Of a stretch of 64,000 nt of DNA, positions 34,801-43,984 are shown piece after piece. The position numbers and the translations under genes are program-made. The number at the start of each line of letters is the position of its first letter. Positions within the stretch are counted from its first letter, which is position 1. This DNA comes from Prevotella melaninogenica (GTDB lineage Bacteria > Bacteroidota > Bacteroidia > Bacteroidales > Bacteroidaceae). Under the pieces are notes generated by a model. That model was given only the letters and a program-made list of their open reading frames with translations. It did not search any database and was not told the DNA's origin. The stretch lies in assembly GCF_013267595.1 (NCBI RefSeq), contig NZ_CP054011.1:1130147-1194146 (forward strand), given 5' to 3'.

Positions 34801-37800
34801 GGATACAAACGACTTCCAGACTGCTAACATCGAATATATAGAGTTCTGGATGCTCGACCCATTCATCTACTCCAACCGACTACCAAATGCAAACCAGTAT
34901 GGTGGTGACTTCTATATCAACCTTGGAGAGGTGTCTGAAGACGTACTGAAAGATGGTAAGAAGTTCTATGAGAGTGGTATGCCTGTAGATGGCAGCCACT
35001 CATGGACAACCACGCAATGGGGTAAAATACCAACACAAAGTACGATTACTTACGCCTTCGCAACCTCAAAGGGTAGTCGTGCAAAGCAGGATGTCGGCTT
35101 TAATGGATTGACTGATGAGGAAGAACAACAGTTTGCTTCTTATCAGAACTTCCTTACAGCTGCTCGTGCTAATACTAATCAGGCTGTCTTCGACTCGATA
35201 TGGGCAGACCCTGCCAATGATGACTACCACTACTTCCGTGGTTCTGATTGGGATGCTAAGCAGGCTTCTATCCTTGAACGATATAAGCGCATCAACAACC
35301 CACAGGGTAACTCACCAGACAATGACAACAACAACGAGCGTTACGATACCTCGTATAAAACAACGCCTGATGTAGAGGATATCAATCAGGACTATACGCT
35401 GAACGAATATGAGAAATACTACCAGTACCATATTAGTATTCGTCCACAAGACCTTGTCGTAGGTCAGAACTTCATTGTTGACAAGCGTGTAGCCTCAGCC
35501 TCACTGCGTAAGGGTGGTTCTGAACCTGTCACATGGTATCAGTTCCGTATTCCTTTAGAGGAGTTCCAAAAGCGTGTGGGTAATATCAGTGACTTTACCA
35601 GCATCCGCTTTATGCGTATGTTCCTCACTGGTTTTGCAAAGCCTATCGTACTCCGCTTTGGTACCTTCGACCTTGTAAGTGGTAAGTGGCGTCAGTATCA
35701 GCAGAACCTTACCAACTCTGCAAGTAATTCGGGTACAATGTCAGTGAGCGCTGTGAGCCTTGAAGAAAACAATGATAAGACTCCTGTAAACTATGTAATA
35801 CCTCCAGGCATTGAACGTGGAAAGGATCCTAACCAGCCACAGTTGGTTGAGGAGAACGAACAGGCACTCTCTATGGTCGTTAATAATCTTGGAACAGGCG
35901 AGTCAAAGGCTGTCTATAAGAACACAACTCTCGACCTTCGTCAGTACAAGCGTCTGCAGATGTTCGTACATGCAAACGCTTTTGAACAGAATACAACTAA
36001 CCTTACGGATAACCAGTTGGCAGTGTTCATCCGTCTGGGTTCTGATTACAAGAACAACTACTACGAGTATGAAATTCCTTTGAAGCTGTCAGCTCCAGGT
36101 CATTACGATACAAACACAGGGAAAGAGCGACGTATTGTATGGCCAGAGGAGAACATGCTCGACATACCTTTGAAGCTCCTCACCTCCGTAAAGAAGCAAC
36201 GTAATCAAGCACGTGGAGCAGGTACAGCAAGCTATAACCGTGCTTTCTCTATATACGACACCGATCATCCTGCTAACAAAGTAACGGTGATGGGTAACCC
36301 AACCCTTGGTGAAGTAAAGACGATGATTATTGGTGTTCGCAACCTTTCCAGCAGTCAGAAGAGTGGAGAGGTGTGGGTGAATGAGCTACGTCTACGAGAG
36401 TTTAACAACGAAGGTGGATGGGCAGCAAGAGGTCAGCTCAACCTACAGTTGTCTGACTTCGGTACTGTGGATGTCAATGCCAGTCACAGCACTGACGGCT
36501 TCGGTGGTTTGGAACAGGGCGTTAACGAACGACAGCAGGAGTCTAAGACGGATGTTTCTGTTACCACAAGCCTTGAATTAGGAAAGTTCTTCCCAGACAA
36601 AGCAAAGGTATCAGCACCATTATATTACAGCGTAACCAAGAGCGAGAGTCGTCCTAAATACAACCCTCTCGACACGGATATGGAATTGAAGGATGCCCTT
36701 GATGGTACTGCTAACCGTCAAGAGCTTGATTCTATTGAGTCTATTGCCGTTACAAAACGACTGACAACGAACTTTTCTTTGTCGAATGTACGTGTTGGTA
36801 TTCAGACGAAGAACCATCCTATGCCATACGACCCTGCCAACTTCTCATTCTCTTATAGCCACTCTCACTCTCACACATCGGGTGAGACAACGGTCTATGA
36901 GAATGAAGACAACTGGCGTGGAGCATTGAACTATAACTGGACCCCAGTATATAAGTCTTGGGAACCTTTCAAGCGTCTTATCAAGAGTAGGTCGAAATGG
37001 TTTGAAATCCTCAAACGCTTCGGACTGAACTGGCTACCACAGAACGTAACCTTCAACACTGAAATGGTGCGCAACTACTACGAGTTGCAGGAGCGTGATA
37101 TGGAATCAACAGAGAACAGTCTGCTACCTCTTACCTTCAGCGAGCAGTTCCTTTGGAATCGTGACTTCGCTCTACGTTGGGACTTGACACGCAATCTCCA
37201 CATGAACTTCCAAAGTGCGACACACGCTGAGATTGAAGAACCTTACACTCCTATTAATAAAGACCTCTATGCCGACCGTTATCAGGCATGGAAAGACTCG
37301 GTATGGACAAGCATTAAACACTTCGGTACTCCACTCGACTACCAACAGAACTTCACGCTTTCTTATCAGCTTCCACTCAATCTGCTACCTATCTTTGATT
37401 GGGTAAATGCTGATGCAAATTATACTGCATCTTACACTTGGGTGCGTGGAACGAGTCTTGATAATGGTACTTCGCTCGGTAATACCATCACAAGTAACCG
37501 TACTTTGAACATCAATAGTAGCTTCAACTTTGAACGACTCTATAATCATATTCCTTTCTTAAAGAAGACTAACGAACGCTTCAACCATACTCGCCCAACT
37601 CGTCCTAAGCTGACAGCAGAACAGAAGAAGGCGGAGAGAGAAAAGAAAGAAAAAGAAAGGAAGGAGAAAGATAAAGACCACGACAAGAAGAAAGCACTGC
37701 CAAAGAACCAGAGGAGCTTTGAAAAGGAAATCGTTATCAATGCCGATTCTGCTATCCTTGTTTCACATGGTAAGAACACAAAACGCCTTATCATCTCGGC

Positions 37801-39412
37801 TAAAGACGAAAGAGGAAAGGCTATCAAGATTAAGTATCGTAAGGTAGGTGATACGCAGTTGAAAGTTTTTAATCGTACAGACTCTGCTATCCGCATGAAG
37901 CTTACCGTAACGCCTAAAGAACCACTCGATAATAAGGGTTGGTATAAGACAGCACAATGTGTGGCACGTGCACTGATGATGGTACGTTCGGCAAGTATTT
38001 CTTATCGTGATCAATATGCAATGGCACTGCCTGGATTTATGCCAACGGTGGGTGATGCCTTTGGACAGACACGTGGAACAGGTGCCTTATCACCAGGTCT
38101 TGACTTTGCTTTCGGTCTTATTGATGATGATTATATCGGTAAGGCACGTGATAACAACTGGTTGCTTATGAACGATAGTGTGGCTACACCTGCTGTCACT
38201 AACCATACAGAAGACTTGCAGATTCGCATGACACTTGAACCATTCAAGGACTTCAAGGTTGACCTTACTGCCAGTCGTATGCAGACTACCTCACGAAGCA
38301 TCCAATATATGTACACGGGTACGCCTACAACACAGAGCGGTTCACTTACCATGACAACCCTATCATTAGGTACTGCATTCGAAAGTCAGGGCAATGCCAA
38401 CAACGGCTATCATAGTCCAACGTTTAATCGTTTCGTACAGTCACTTGATAGTTATCGCAATCGTGTCGAGGCACAATATAACAATGCAACCTACCCTGCT
38501 TCGTTTGGTGGCGGACACTTCACTCCTGCAGTAGGTTCTGTTAATAAATATAGTGCAGATGTTATGGTTCCTGCTTTCCTCAATGCCTACACCAGCATGA
38601 GTGGAAACGGACTCAACATCTTCCCTTCTCTGCGCAGTTTATTACCTAACTGGTCTATCCGTTACAGTGGTCTTTCACGTTTGCCATTCTTTGAACAGTT
38701 CTTCAAGAGTGTTAACATCAATCATGCTTACCGCAGTATTTTTGCTATCGGTTCGTATCAGAGCTATAGTACATGGCAGGAATACATGAACGGACTCGGT
38801 TTCATTACTGATGCAACTACGGGTAACCCTATCCCAAGTTCGATGTATAACATCTCACAAGTGAGTATCAACGAGGCTTTCTCACCTCTGTTAGGTGTTG
38901 ATGTAACTCTTCAGAACAACCTCACTGCACGCTTGGAATATCGCCAGACACGTGTATTATCACTCTCGATGACCAGTGTACAGTTGAATGAAGCCTCATC
39001 AAAAGACTGGGTTATCGGTATTGGTTATAGAATCAACGACTTCAATCTTTTCAACAATGGTACACGACGTGTGGCTAAGAGTAAGAAGAAAAAGACATCA
39101 GACTCCTCACAGCAAGACAACAGCTCGTCTCGTCAGAACAACGGATTGAACCGTGACCTCAACCTACGCCTTGACATGAGCTATCGCCAACAGGCATCGC
39201 TCACACGTGACATTGCTTCGCTCACATCGGCAGCTTCAAGTGGTAATACTGCTTTCAAGTTCTCTTTCTTGAGCGACTATACCTTGAGCCGTTTGGTTAC
39301 AGCCAGCCTCTACTACGACTTACAGATTAATACTCCACTCCTCTCGTCAGGCAGTTACCCTACAACCACCCACGACTTTGGTGTGAGCCTGAGACTTAGT
39401 CTGACAAGGTAA
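31850..39412 (+). CDS. sov: T9SS outer-membrane translocon Sov/SprA
   Basis: A ~2520-residue beta-barrel protein, the translocon of the type IX secretion system that moves CTD-tagged proteins (proteases, adhesins) across the outer membrane. After a signal-like N-terminus (KRKYYISILIITLLGSIGLL) come SprA_N-type domains (e.g. LPIRNRKTTAMDFDEKINVN, YNTDATFDFDTQNFKLRYEG), alternating strand-rich segments and a C-terminal barrel ending in DFGVSLRLSLTR. A very basic Lys/Glu stretch (about 37620-37700) forms an exposed loop. The frame is open to a TTG at 31772, but the part before 31850 is repeat H; a TTG at 31850 gives the only sensible signal peptide, the first ATG (31962) being inside it. Start codon uncertain, identity sure. 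Confidence 0.93.
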   Translation: MKRKYYISILIITLLGSIGLLSWGRSVFGFAPIAKLVYMVAPPDTVKKAKPIEVEIDEETIPDSLLHPRWKVQRTTPITYDDLKENSTDLIRPENMRQTVEYNDSLDRYIIGYKIGKTYVMAPIMMTPEEYRKWTEKRSFADYYRSKNQEILKEKGKDKFDFTDMHFSLGPAEKIFGPGGVRIKTQGSAELKFGANIKNIDNPSLPIRNRKTTAMDFDEKINVNVNGKVGDKVNMNLNYNTDATFDFDTQNFKLRYEGKEDEIIKLVEGGNVTFPSNNSLVQGASALFGIRTDMQFGKLKLQTVLSQKKSSNKSVSSRGGKQLTPFEIDAADYEENHHFFLSQYFRDNYDAAMKSLPNLKTGVTINRVEVWVTNKTGTTSNTRNIVALTDLGENKKISRTDLWETGTGTVPTNNANTEYTTITQTYPAARNIDQVTSILDGAGLVGGNDYEKLANARLLNSSEYTVNNTLGYISLKSGLQTDQVLAIAYEYTYGGVTYQVGEFASDRTNINEALFVKSLKNTSNNPKQGNWDLMMKNVYYLASNIERDKFRLDVKYQSDTTGVYLSYIPEPQVKNQTLIKLLNADRLDNNNNPHSNGYFDYVEGYTISNGRVFFPMAEPFGNGLRKALTDKGVTTAIANKYVFEQLYDSTKTIAKQIAEKDKFILVGQYRGSAANVISLGAYNVPQGSVIVTAGGVTLNEGSDYSVDYSAGEVTILNQSIIDAGTAVNVSLESQSAYQQERKTMIGVNWEYDFSKDFQIGGTFMHLSEQPLTTKVNMGSEPLNNTIWGLNINWKKESQWLTNMLNRIPFLHVTQPSYITFSAEFAQLLAGQSKGTQDNASYLDDFEGSKTTIDVSQPTSWIISSVPSDFPEYSDKTSLRSGFNRSLLAWYTIDPLFTRRSSSLTPGHIKSDLEQLSNHYVREIPVSELFPIRDRNYSGSTSTLNILNLAYYPSERGPYNFNPNINVNGHLTNPTGTWGGMMRKLDTNDFQTANIEYIEFWMLDPFIYSNRLPNANQYGGDFYINLGEVSEDVLKDGKKFYESGMPVDGSHSWTTTQWGKIPTQSTITYAFATSKGSRAKQDVGFNGLTDEEEQQFASYQNFLTAARANTNQAVFDSIWADPANDDYHYFRGSDWDAKQASILERYKRINNPQGNSPDNDNNNERYDTSYKTTPDVEDINQDYTLNEYEKYYQYHISIRPQDLVVGQNFIVDKRVASASLRKGGSEPVTWYQFRIPLEEFQKRVGNISDFTSIRFMRMFLTGFAKPIVLRFGTFDLVSGKWRQYQQNLTNSASNSGTMSVSAVSLEENNDKTPVNYVIPPGIERGKDPNQPQLVEENEQALSMVVNNLGTGESKAVYKNTTLDLRQYKRLQMFVHANAFEQNTTNLTDNQLAVFIRLGSDYKNNYYEYEIPLKLSAPGHYDTNTGKERRIVWPEENMLDIPLKLLTSVKKQRNQARGAGTASYNRAFSIYDTDHPANKVTVMGNPTLGEVKTMIIGVRNLSSSQKSGEVWVNELRLREFNNEGGWAARGQLNLQLSDFGTVDVNASHSTDGFGGLEQGVNERQQESKTDVSVTTSLELGKFFPDKAKVSAPLYYSVTKSESRPKYNPLDTDMELKDALDGTANRQELDSIESIAVTKRLTTNFSLSNVRVGIQTKNHPMPYDPANFSFSYSHSHSHTSGETTVYENEDNWRGALNYNWTPVYKSWEPFKRLIKSRSKWFEILKRFGLNWLPQNVTFNTEMVRNYYELQERDMESTENSLLPLTFSEQFLWNRDFALRWDLTRNLHMNFQSATHAEIEEPYTPINKDLYADRYQAWKDSVWTSIKHFGTPLDYQQNFTLSYQLPLNLLPIFDWVNADANYTASYTWVRGTSLDNGTSLGNTITSNRTLNINSSFNFERLYNHIPFLKKTNERFNHTRPTRPKLTAEQKKAEREKKEKERKEKDKDHDKKKALPKNQRSFEKEIVINADSAILVSHGKNTKRLIISAKDERGKAIKIKYRKVGDTQLKVFNRTDSAIRMKLTVTPKEPLDNKGWYKTAQCVARALMMVRSASISYRDQYAMALPGFMPTVGDAFGQTRGTGALSPGLDFAFGLIDDDYIGKARDNNWLLMNDSVATPAVTNHTEDLQIRMTLEPFKDFKVDLTASRMQTTSRSIQYMYTGTPTTQSGSLTMTTLSLGTAFESQGNANNGYHSPTFNRFVQSLDSYRNRVEAQYNNATYPASFGGGHFTPAVGSVNKYSADVMVPAFLNAYTSMSGNGLNIFPSLRSLLPNWSIRYSGLSRLPFFEQFFKSVNINHAYRSIFAIGSYQSYSTWQEYMNGLGFITDATTGNPIPSSMYNISQVSINEAFSPLLGVDVTLQNNLTARLEYRQTRVLSLSMTSVQLNEASSKDWVIGIGYRINDFNLFNNGTRRVAKSKKKKTSDSSQQDNSSSRQNNGLNRDLNLRLDMSYRQQASLTRDIASLTSAASSGNTAFKFSFLSDYTLSRLVTASLYYDLQINTPLLSSGSYPTTTHDFGVSLRLSLTR

Positions 39413-39434
39413 ACTAAGAGATTACAATTTTACA

Positions 39435-39458
39435 ATTTTGCAATCACGATTGCAAAAT
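39435..39458. terminator. Palindrome behind sov
   Basis: ATTTTGCAATC (39435-39445) / GATTGCAAAAT (39448-39458), 11 bp with a 2-base loop; no T tract follows on the + strand, so terminator function is possible but unproven. Confidence 0.45.
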
Positions 39459-39496
39459 ATAACTTGAATATTCGTTTTATTCCAAGAAACATGAAA

Positions 39497-40965
39497 AGGT
39501 GTACTATTTTCTCACTTTAAGCAATAGTCCGTTAAATATTATGCTGCATCAGCAGCGAAACTAAATATATCATTTATCCTTTCTTTATTTAATGGCGTGT
39601 TCGGGTTCTTCTCGAACACGTCAATAATTCGTTGTGCATAGTAGGCATTGACCATCTGCGCTTTAAGTCGACCGATGGACGTGCCAAGTTCCTTGCACAT
39701 GATTTTGGTCACATTGAGTACTGTGAATGAAGAGTTGAAAGCAAATTCAAGTTTTCTCTTGTCGCGTGCCTGACAATCGGTAAGACCGAGGAATTGCTTT
39801 GCGTCGCGAAAGCAAAACTCCTCTTGGAAACGTGTGGTATAGTACTCCATCACATCGCGTCCACTCATGCTCTCATCCGTAGAGAAGTACAAACGGCGGA
39901 CACCGTTGGGCAACTCGTGGATGACAATCGACACGACCCTATGCAAGGACTTGCACCACGCCTTGAGCGCATAGGCTTTGCCTTTGGTCTCTCCTAAATC
40001 AAGCTCATTGCCTTTGGATATGTCGATGTTCCTTACGTCAATCTTGTCACCTTTGATACGAGGACGGCCGGGCTTTCCCGTGGGTTCCCCATCCCATGTG
40101 TAGAACAAGGCTGCGTCATGACGCAAGCGGCTCACAACATGGAAGCCCATCTTCATTATCTTGTCGATGAAAGGTCTTTTGGAGAAGGCTGAGTCAGCGA
40201 CAAGAACCTTGCAAATACGCTGTAAGGTTACCTTGTCGTCCTCCAACACCTTGGTATACCAGTCGTATAGACTCATCTCTTTTTTCTCCTCCCCTTTTTC
40301 CAATGTGGTCTGCACAGCCTTGAGCATCATACACTCATGCAAGTCCACGTCTATCACACCGATGCCGAGGATCTCAAGACCGTGCTTTACCGCACCTGCA
40401 CAGCCCGACCAAAACGTACCCACGTATGGGGTATGCTTCCCAGCCTTCTTGATGAAGCTTGGATCAATAACGATGGCATTGAGCCCTTTACCCTGCTTGA
40501 AGGCGAAAGCACTCAGCCACATATTTATTTCGAGCCAGTTCACGCTGCGCTCTGCCGTCTGCCGATAGCATTGTTCGCCACGCTTTCCATAGCGTCCCAT
40601 CTGCGTAAAATTACATTTCCTTGGGATGACCATCAAAAGAAAAAGCATTTCCATGACGTTTGTTTGAATACTTTTGTTTAACTTTGCTCCATCTTCAGCA
40701 CTAAATGCTGCTTTGCAGAGCTTCATATATCGGCTAATCAAGTTGGTTATCAGCATAAACTTTATTGTCTTTTTACATCTATAAAGTTACTGAAATTCAA
40801 TGAGATAGCCGATTTTATTATGTTATACTTTGTTATATTCTATTGCCTAATTATCTCTTTCTCAGAGACTTATCATGTTTTCTTTCTGCCACAATTCCTG
40901 TTGGCTTTTGGGTAAAAGCTTCGCAAACTGCGAAAATTTAACGGACTATTGTTTAAGTACACCTT
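39497..40965. mobile_element. IS4-type insertion sequence
   Basis: Inverted ends share CAATAGTCCGTTAAAT (39522-39537 and the complement of 40936-40951) and, further out, AGGTGTACT. The left end has an extra ~11 bases (ATTTTCTCACT) between the two blocks compared with the right end. No direct duplication was found at the borders. Confidence 0.75.
39539..40756 (-). CDS. IS4-family transposase
   Basis: A 405-residue DDE transposase. It shows LNAIVIDPSFIKKAGKHTPY (first Asp), KVLVADSAFSKRPFIDKI (second Asp), and the YREK-like region YYTTRFQEEFCFRDAKQFLGLTDCQARD (third acidic residue), all typical of IS4 relatives common in Prevotella and Porphyromonas. The frame is intact. The element sits between sov and the accessory region. 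Confidence 0.88.
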   Translation of the reverse strand: MLITNLISRYMKLCKAAFSAEDGAKLNKSIQTNVMEMLFLLMVIPRKCNFTQMGRYGKRGEQCYRQTAERSVNWLEINMWLSAFAFKQGKGLNAIVIDPSFIKKAGKHTPYVGTFWSGCAGAVKHGLEILGIGVIDVDLHECMMLKAVQTTLEKGEEKKEMSLYDWYTKVLEDDKVTLQRICKVLVADSAFSKRPFIDKIMKMGFHVVSRLRHDAALFYTWDGEPTGKPGRPRIKGDKIDVRNIDISKGNELDLGETKGKAYALKAWCKSLHRVVSIVIHELPNGVRRLYFSTDESMSGRDVMEYYTTRFQEEFCFRDAKQFLGLTDCQARDKRKLEFAFNSSFTVLNVTKIMCKELGTSIGRLKAQMVNAYYAQRIIDVFEKNPNTPLNKERINDIFSFAADAA

Positions 40966-41039
40966 GTAATTAATTAATTTGTTCTCTGTTTTTCTATATA
41001 GAACCATCCAAAGAATGTCATTCTAAGACCAATATAAAG

Positions 41040-41780
41040 CTATTTTATTGCAAACTCTCTAACGCTCCTCTCAGAATCATACCAATCTAAGATGAGTTTA
41101 AGAATCCTTGAGGTAGGACGTTCTGCAATTGGCGTATATTGATTTATATGCTTTGTAAATAGAACAAAGGTCCCTTCCAGTTGCGTATCTTTAAATTCTG
41201 GGGCTATGCGTCCTTCACACTCTCTTAAGCCAATAATACGACAAAGTTCTCCACATTCCATATCCAGAATATGCTCAAATTCATAACCCATCCATACCCA
41301 TCCTTTCTCATCAAAGAGTTTCCCAAAATAAGCTTGTGACTCCTTATTCTTCACAACAAGCAATTTAGGTTTTACAACTTCCTCAATAATGTGCATCGTA
41401 AGATTTAATTGGTCAACAATGAATTTTATACCATCAGATGTCTTTAATATTTGGGTTTTCAAAATATTCTGCTCCCTCTCCTTAAAATAGAAAATATCAA
41501 GATAATCAGACTTATCTCTTAAATCTATATCTTCGTCAAAAAGCATCTTCTTTACTGGACTCCAATAATTATCATATTGTTGCCCATACCAGATTTCTTT
41601 TATTGGTCCATGAATAATCCCACTATCTTCATTATTGCGAAACGATGGATTAATTCCTGTTACTAAAATCTCACTTTGAACATTGTCTGCATAAGTATAA
41701 CCTCTGCTAATAATCTCATTGGGAAGTGAAGCAATGTATTCCTCATTCCAAATCTCAGCTAATCTTTTTCCTATATCCAT
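41040..41780 (-). CDS. Hypothetical protein, possibly UDG-like fold
   Basis: A 246-residue cytoplasmic protein. The segment EILVTGINPSFRN looks like the first motif of the uracil-DNA glycosylase superfamily (GxNPS/GQDPY type), followed by a predicted alpha/beta fold with DYLDIFYFKER and KPKLLVVKNKESQAYFG; the last motif is not clear. This is a weak resemblance, not an assignment. It stands alone, with AT-rich DNA unlike its core neighbours. Confidence 0.5.
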   Translation of the reverse strand: MDIGKRLAEIWNEEYIASLPNEIISRGYTYADNVQSEILVTGINPSFRNNEDSGIIHGPIKEIWYGQQYDNYWSPVKKMLFDEDIDLRDKSDYLDIFYFKEREQNILKTQILKTSDGIKFIVDQLNLTMHIIEEVVKPKLLVVKNKESQAYFGKLFDEKGWVWMGYEFEHILDMECGELCRIIGLRECEGRIAPEFKDTQLEGTFVLFTKHINQYTPIAERPTSRILKLILDWYDSERSVREFAIK

Positions 41781-42505
41781 AATTGAAATTCTATAATAGC
41801 TTTCTTATTTTATTTATCGACACAAATTTAACATTTTTATTTTATCCTTAGATAAAAATTAAGAATAAATATATGATAAACATAAAACATTTATCTAACC
41901 AGCTGTATAAAAGCAAAGACTATAGAAATATATCCAACAAACAAGTTTATATATCTTACCAATAGAAACATTTGCAATTAATAAAAAACATTGCAAGTTC
42001 ATCGAAATACAATCAAAATCACATTCCATCGAGTGAGGTTAAAGCTCAATGGAGAAACCGTTTCGATGTACCCAGCACTCTAAGTGATACTGGTGTATTT
42101 CTTTATATGACATAAATCTCTTTTGTTTTCTTTGTACTAAACCAGCTACCCTACATTTAACAACACTGTGTGTCATTACCATCCTTTTAGTGTTATGACT
42201 TCTGCACGTTAATAAAAAATAGAAAGTTCTTATCTTCTTATTGATGACTATGAGATTTGGAAATCGCGATTTCCAAATCTCACTTGGACACATATTTTCA
42301 AGGTTCTACGCATAGACGACGAGACTGCTATGCGATGGTATCTTGAAACAGCATCAAAGGAAATGTGGAGCGTCCGAACACTTGACAGACACAAACCTTC
42401 CTATTACAAAAATAATAAAGGAACCTCTTCTCCACTCTCTCCAGAAGGAAAGAATGGAGAAGAGATTTGTCTAAAATGTAATAACTTTTCCACTCCTCGT
42501 TTTTA
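41781..42505. other. Long AT-rich non-coding stretch
   Basis: About 700 bases with only short ORFs that lack coding signs. It contains a perfect 32-bp palindrome (42251-42282). No promoter with both boxes was found. Confidence 0.5.
42251..42282. repeat. Perfect 32-bp palindrome
   Basis: TGAGATTTGGAAATCG (42251-42266) is followed directly by its exact reverse complement (42267-42282). Confidence 0.9.
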
Positions 42506-42625
42506 ATCAAGCACCTTCTGCATTCGAATTAACGTCCTTTTGGCTTGCAAAAGATGCCCTTTTGAGGTGTTACTAACGCCCTTTAAGAAGCCAATTAAGC
42601 ACCTTTTCTTTTACGAGTTTGCAAT
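42506..42625 (-). repeat. Dispersed ~100-bp intergenic repeat, copy 2
   Basis: The reverse complement has AAAAGGTGCTTAATT, AAAGGGCGTTA, GGGCATCTTTTGCAAGC and AAAAGGACGTTA in the same order as the copy at 190-330. Lies downstream of cysK. Confidence 0.7.
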
Positions 42626-42769
42626 CAACTGATAATCTGAACGTTAGAAAGAGGGAAACTAAAGCATTATTTTACAGTATCAATAGGAATTAAAGTTCCA
42701 TTTGTGTAAAACATTTTCAAAAATCAAAATAGTATTTATCAAACTATAAAAGCATTATCTACCTACTTA

Positions 42770-42815
42770 AAAATAAAAACAGACTGCCGTGTCTTAAAGA
42801 CAAAAGCAGTCTGTT
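42770..42815 (-). terminator. Terminator of cysK
   Basis: 10-bp stem AACAGACTGC (42778-42787) / GCAGTCTGTT (42806-42815). On the minus strand the stem is followed by TTTTATTTTT. Confidence 0.88.
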
Positions 42816-42843
42816 GGGAAAGTATTTTAGAATTTGAAAACTA

Positions 42844-43791
42844 TTAAAGAGGATACTCGTCAAAGGCGTAAAGCACTGTTGAGAGATAACGCTCACCTGT
42901 ATCTGGCAGCAAGGTTACGATGGTCTTACCTGCATTCTCAGGACGCTTAGCAATCTCAGTAGCAGCAAAAGCTGCTGCACCAGATGAGATACCAACCAAC
43001 AAACCTTCTTGTTGCGCCAACTGACGACCTGCAAGGATTGCTTGATCATTCTCTACTTGGAAAATCTCATCAACATACTTATTATTATAAGTATTTGGTA
43101 CAAAGCCTGCACCAATTCCCTGAATCTTATGTGGTCCACTCTCGCCACCACTCAATACAGGAGATGAAGTTGGCTCAACAGCAATAACCTTCACATCAGG
43201 GTTCTGCTCCTTGAGGTAGCGACCGATACCACTCACCGTACCGCCAGTACCTACACCAGCTACAAACACATCAACCTTACCATCTGTATCGCGCCAAATC
43301 TCAGGGCCAGTAGTAAGATTGTGACGTTCTGGATTAGCCTGATTCTCAAACTGCTGAAGGATAATACTACCTGGAATAGAATCTCTCAACTCCTCAGCAG
43401 CCTTGATAGCACCCTTCATACCATCCTTTCCACTTGTCAACTTCACGGTAGCACCATAAGCCTTTACAAGGTTGCGACGCTCCACACTCATGGTTTCTGG
43501 CATCGTGAGAATAAGCTTATAACCCTTCACTGCAGACACCAAAGCCAAGCCAACGCCTGTATTTCCACTGGTTGGCTCAATGATTGTAGCTCCTGGCTTC
43601 AAGAGTCCCTTAGCCTCAGCATCCTCTATCATAGCCAATGCTATACGATCCTTCACACTACCACCAGGATTGAAATACTCAACCTTTGCAAGAACAGGAG
43701 TTTTGAGTCCTCTTTCTGCAGAGAATTTATTAAGTGCTAACAGTGGTGTATTACCGATAAGTTCTGTGAGTTTGTTTACTACCTTTGCCAT
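42844..43791 (-). CDS. cysK: Cysteine synthase (O-acetylserine sulfhydrylase)
   Basis: A 315-residue PLP enzyme that joins O-acetylserine and sulfide to cysteine. PLP Lys47 in NPGGSVKDR, the PTSGNTG loop (residues 73-79), the GTGGTVSGIGRYLK phosphate-binding loop and GISSGAAA near the C-terminus are present. Length normal. Single-gene unit with its own -7 box and terminator. Confidence 0.96.
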   Translation of the reverse strand: MAKVVNKLTELIGNTPLLALNKFSAERGLKTPVLAKVEYFNPGGSVKDRIALAMIEDAEAKGLLKPGATIIEPTSGNTGVGLALVSAVKGYKLILTMPETMSVERRNLVKAYGATVKLTSGKDGMKGAIKAAEELRDSIPGSIILQQFENQANPERHNLTTGPEIWRDTDGKVDVFVAGVGTGGTVSGIGRYLKEQNPDVKVIAVEPTSSPVLSGGESGPHKIQGIGAGFVPNTYNNKYVDEIFQVENDQAILAGRQLAQQEGLLVGISSGAAAFAATEIAKRPENAGKTIVTLLPDTGERYLSTVLYAFDEYPL

Positions 43792-43831
43792 ATTCTTTGG
43801 GATTTAATTTCTTACTTAATGTTTACGGATG

Positions 43832-43839
43832 CAAAGGTA
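43832..43839 (-). promoter_or_regulatory. -7 box of cysK
   Basis: TACCTTTG on the minus strand, 41 bases before the ATG. No TTTG at the normal distance. Confidence 0.55.
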
Positions 43840-43925
43840 CGGACATTTGCCAACATGTGAAATACTCTCTTTATGTTATTTAGCATACCACAAACGTGGT
43901 ATTTACATTAAAATAAGGCTTTCTT

Positions 43926-43956
43926 ATTGCCATTAAAGCAAAATTCCTTATATTTG
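43926..43956 (+). promoter_or_regulatory. Promoter of the PARIS-like pair
   Basis: ATTG (43926-43929), 19-base spacer, TATATTTG (43949-43956): close to the Bacteroidetes consensus. The ATG follows at 43985. Confidence 0.65.
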
Positions 43957-43984
43957 CACTACGATTGTCACTATATCTACGAGT

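Noticed and set aside
42039..42510. Two ORFs of 84 and 60 codons in the gap before cysK
   Set aside because: One runs through the 32-bp palindrome and neither shows protein-like composition or a promoter.
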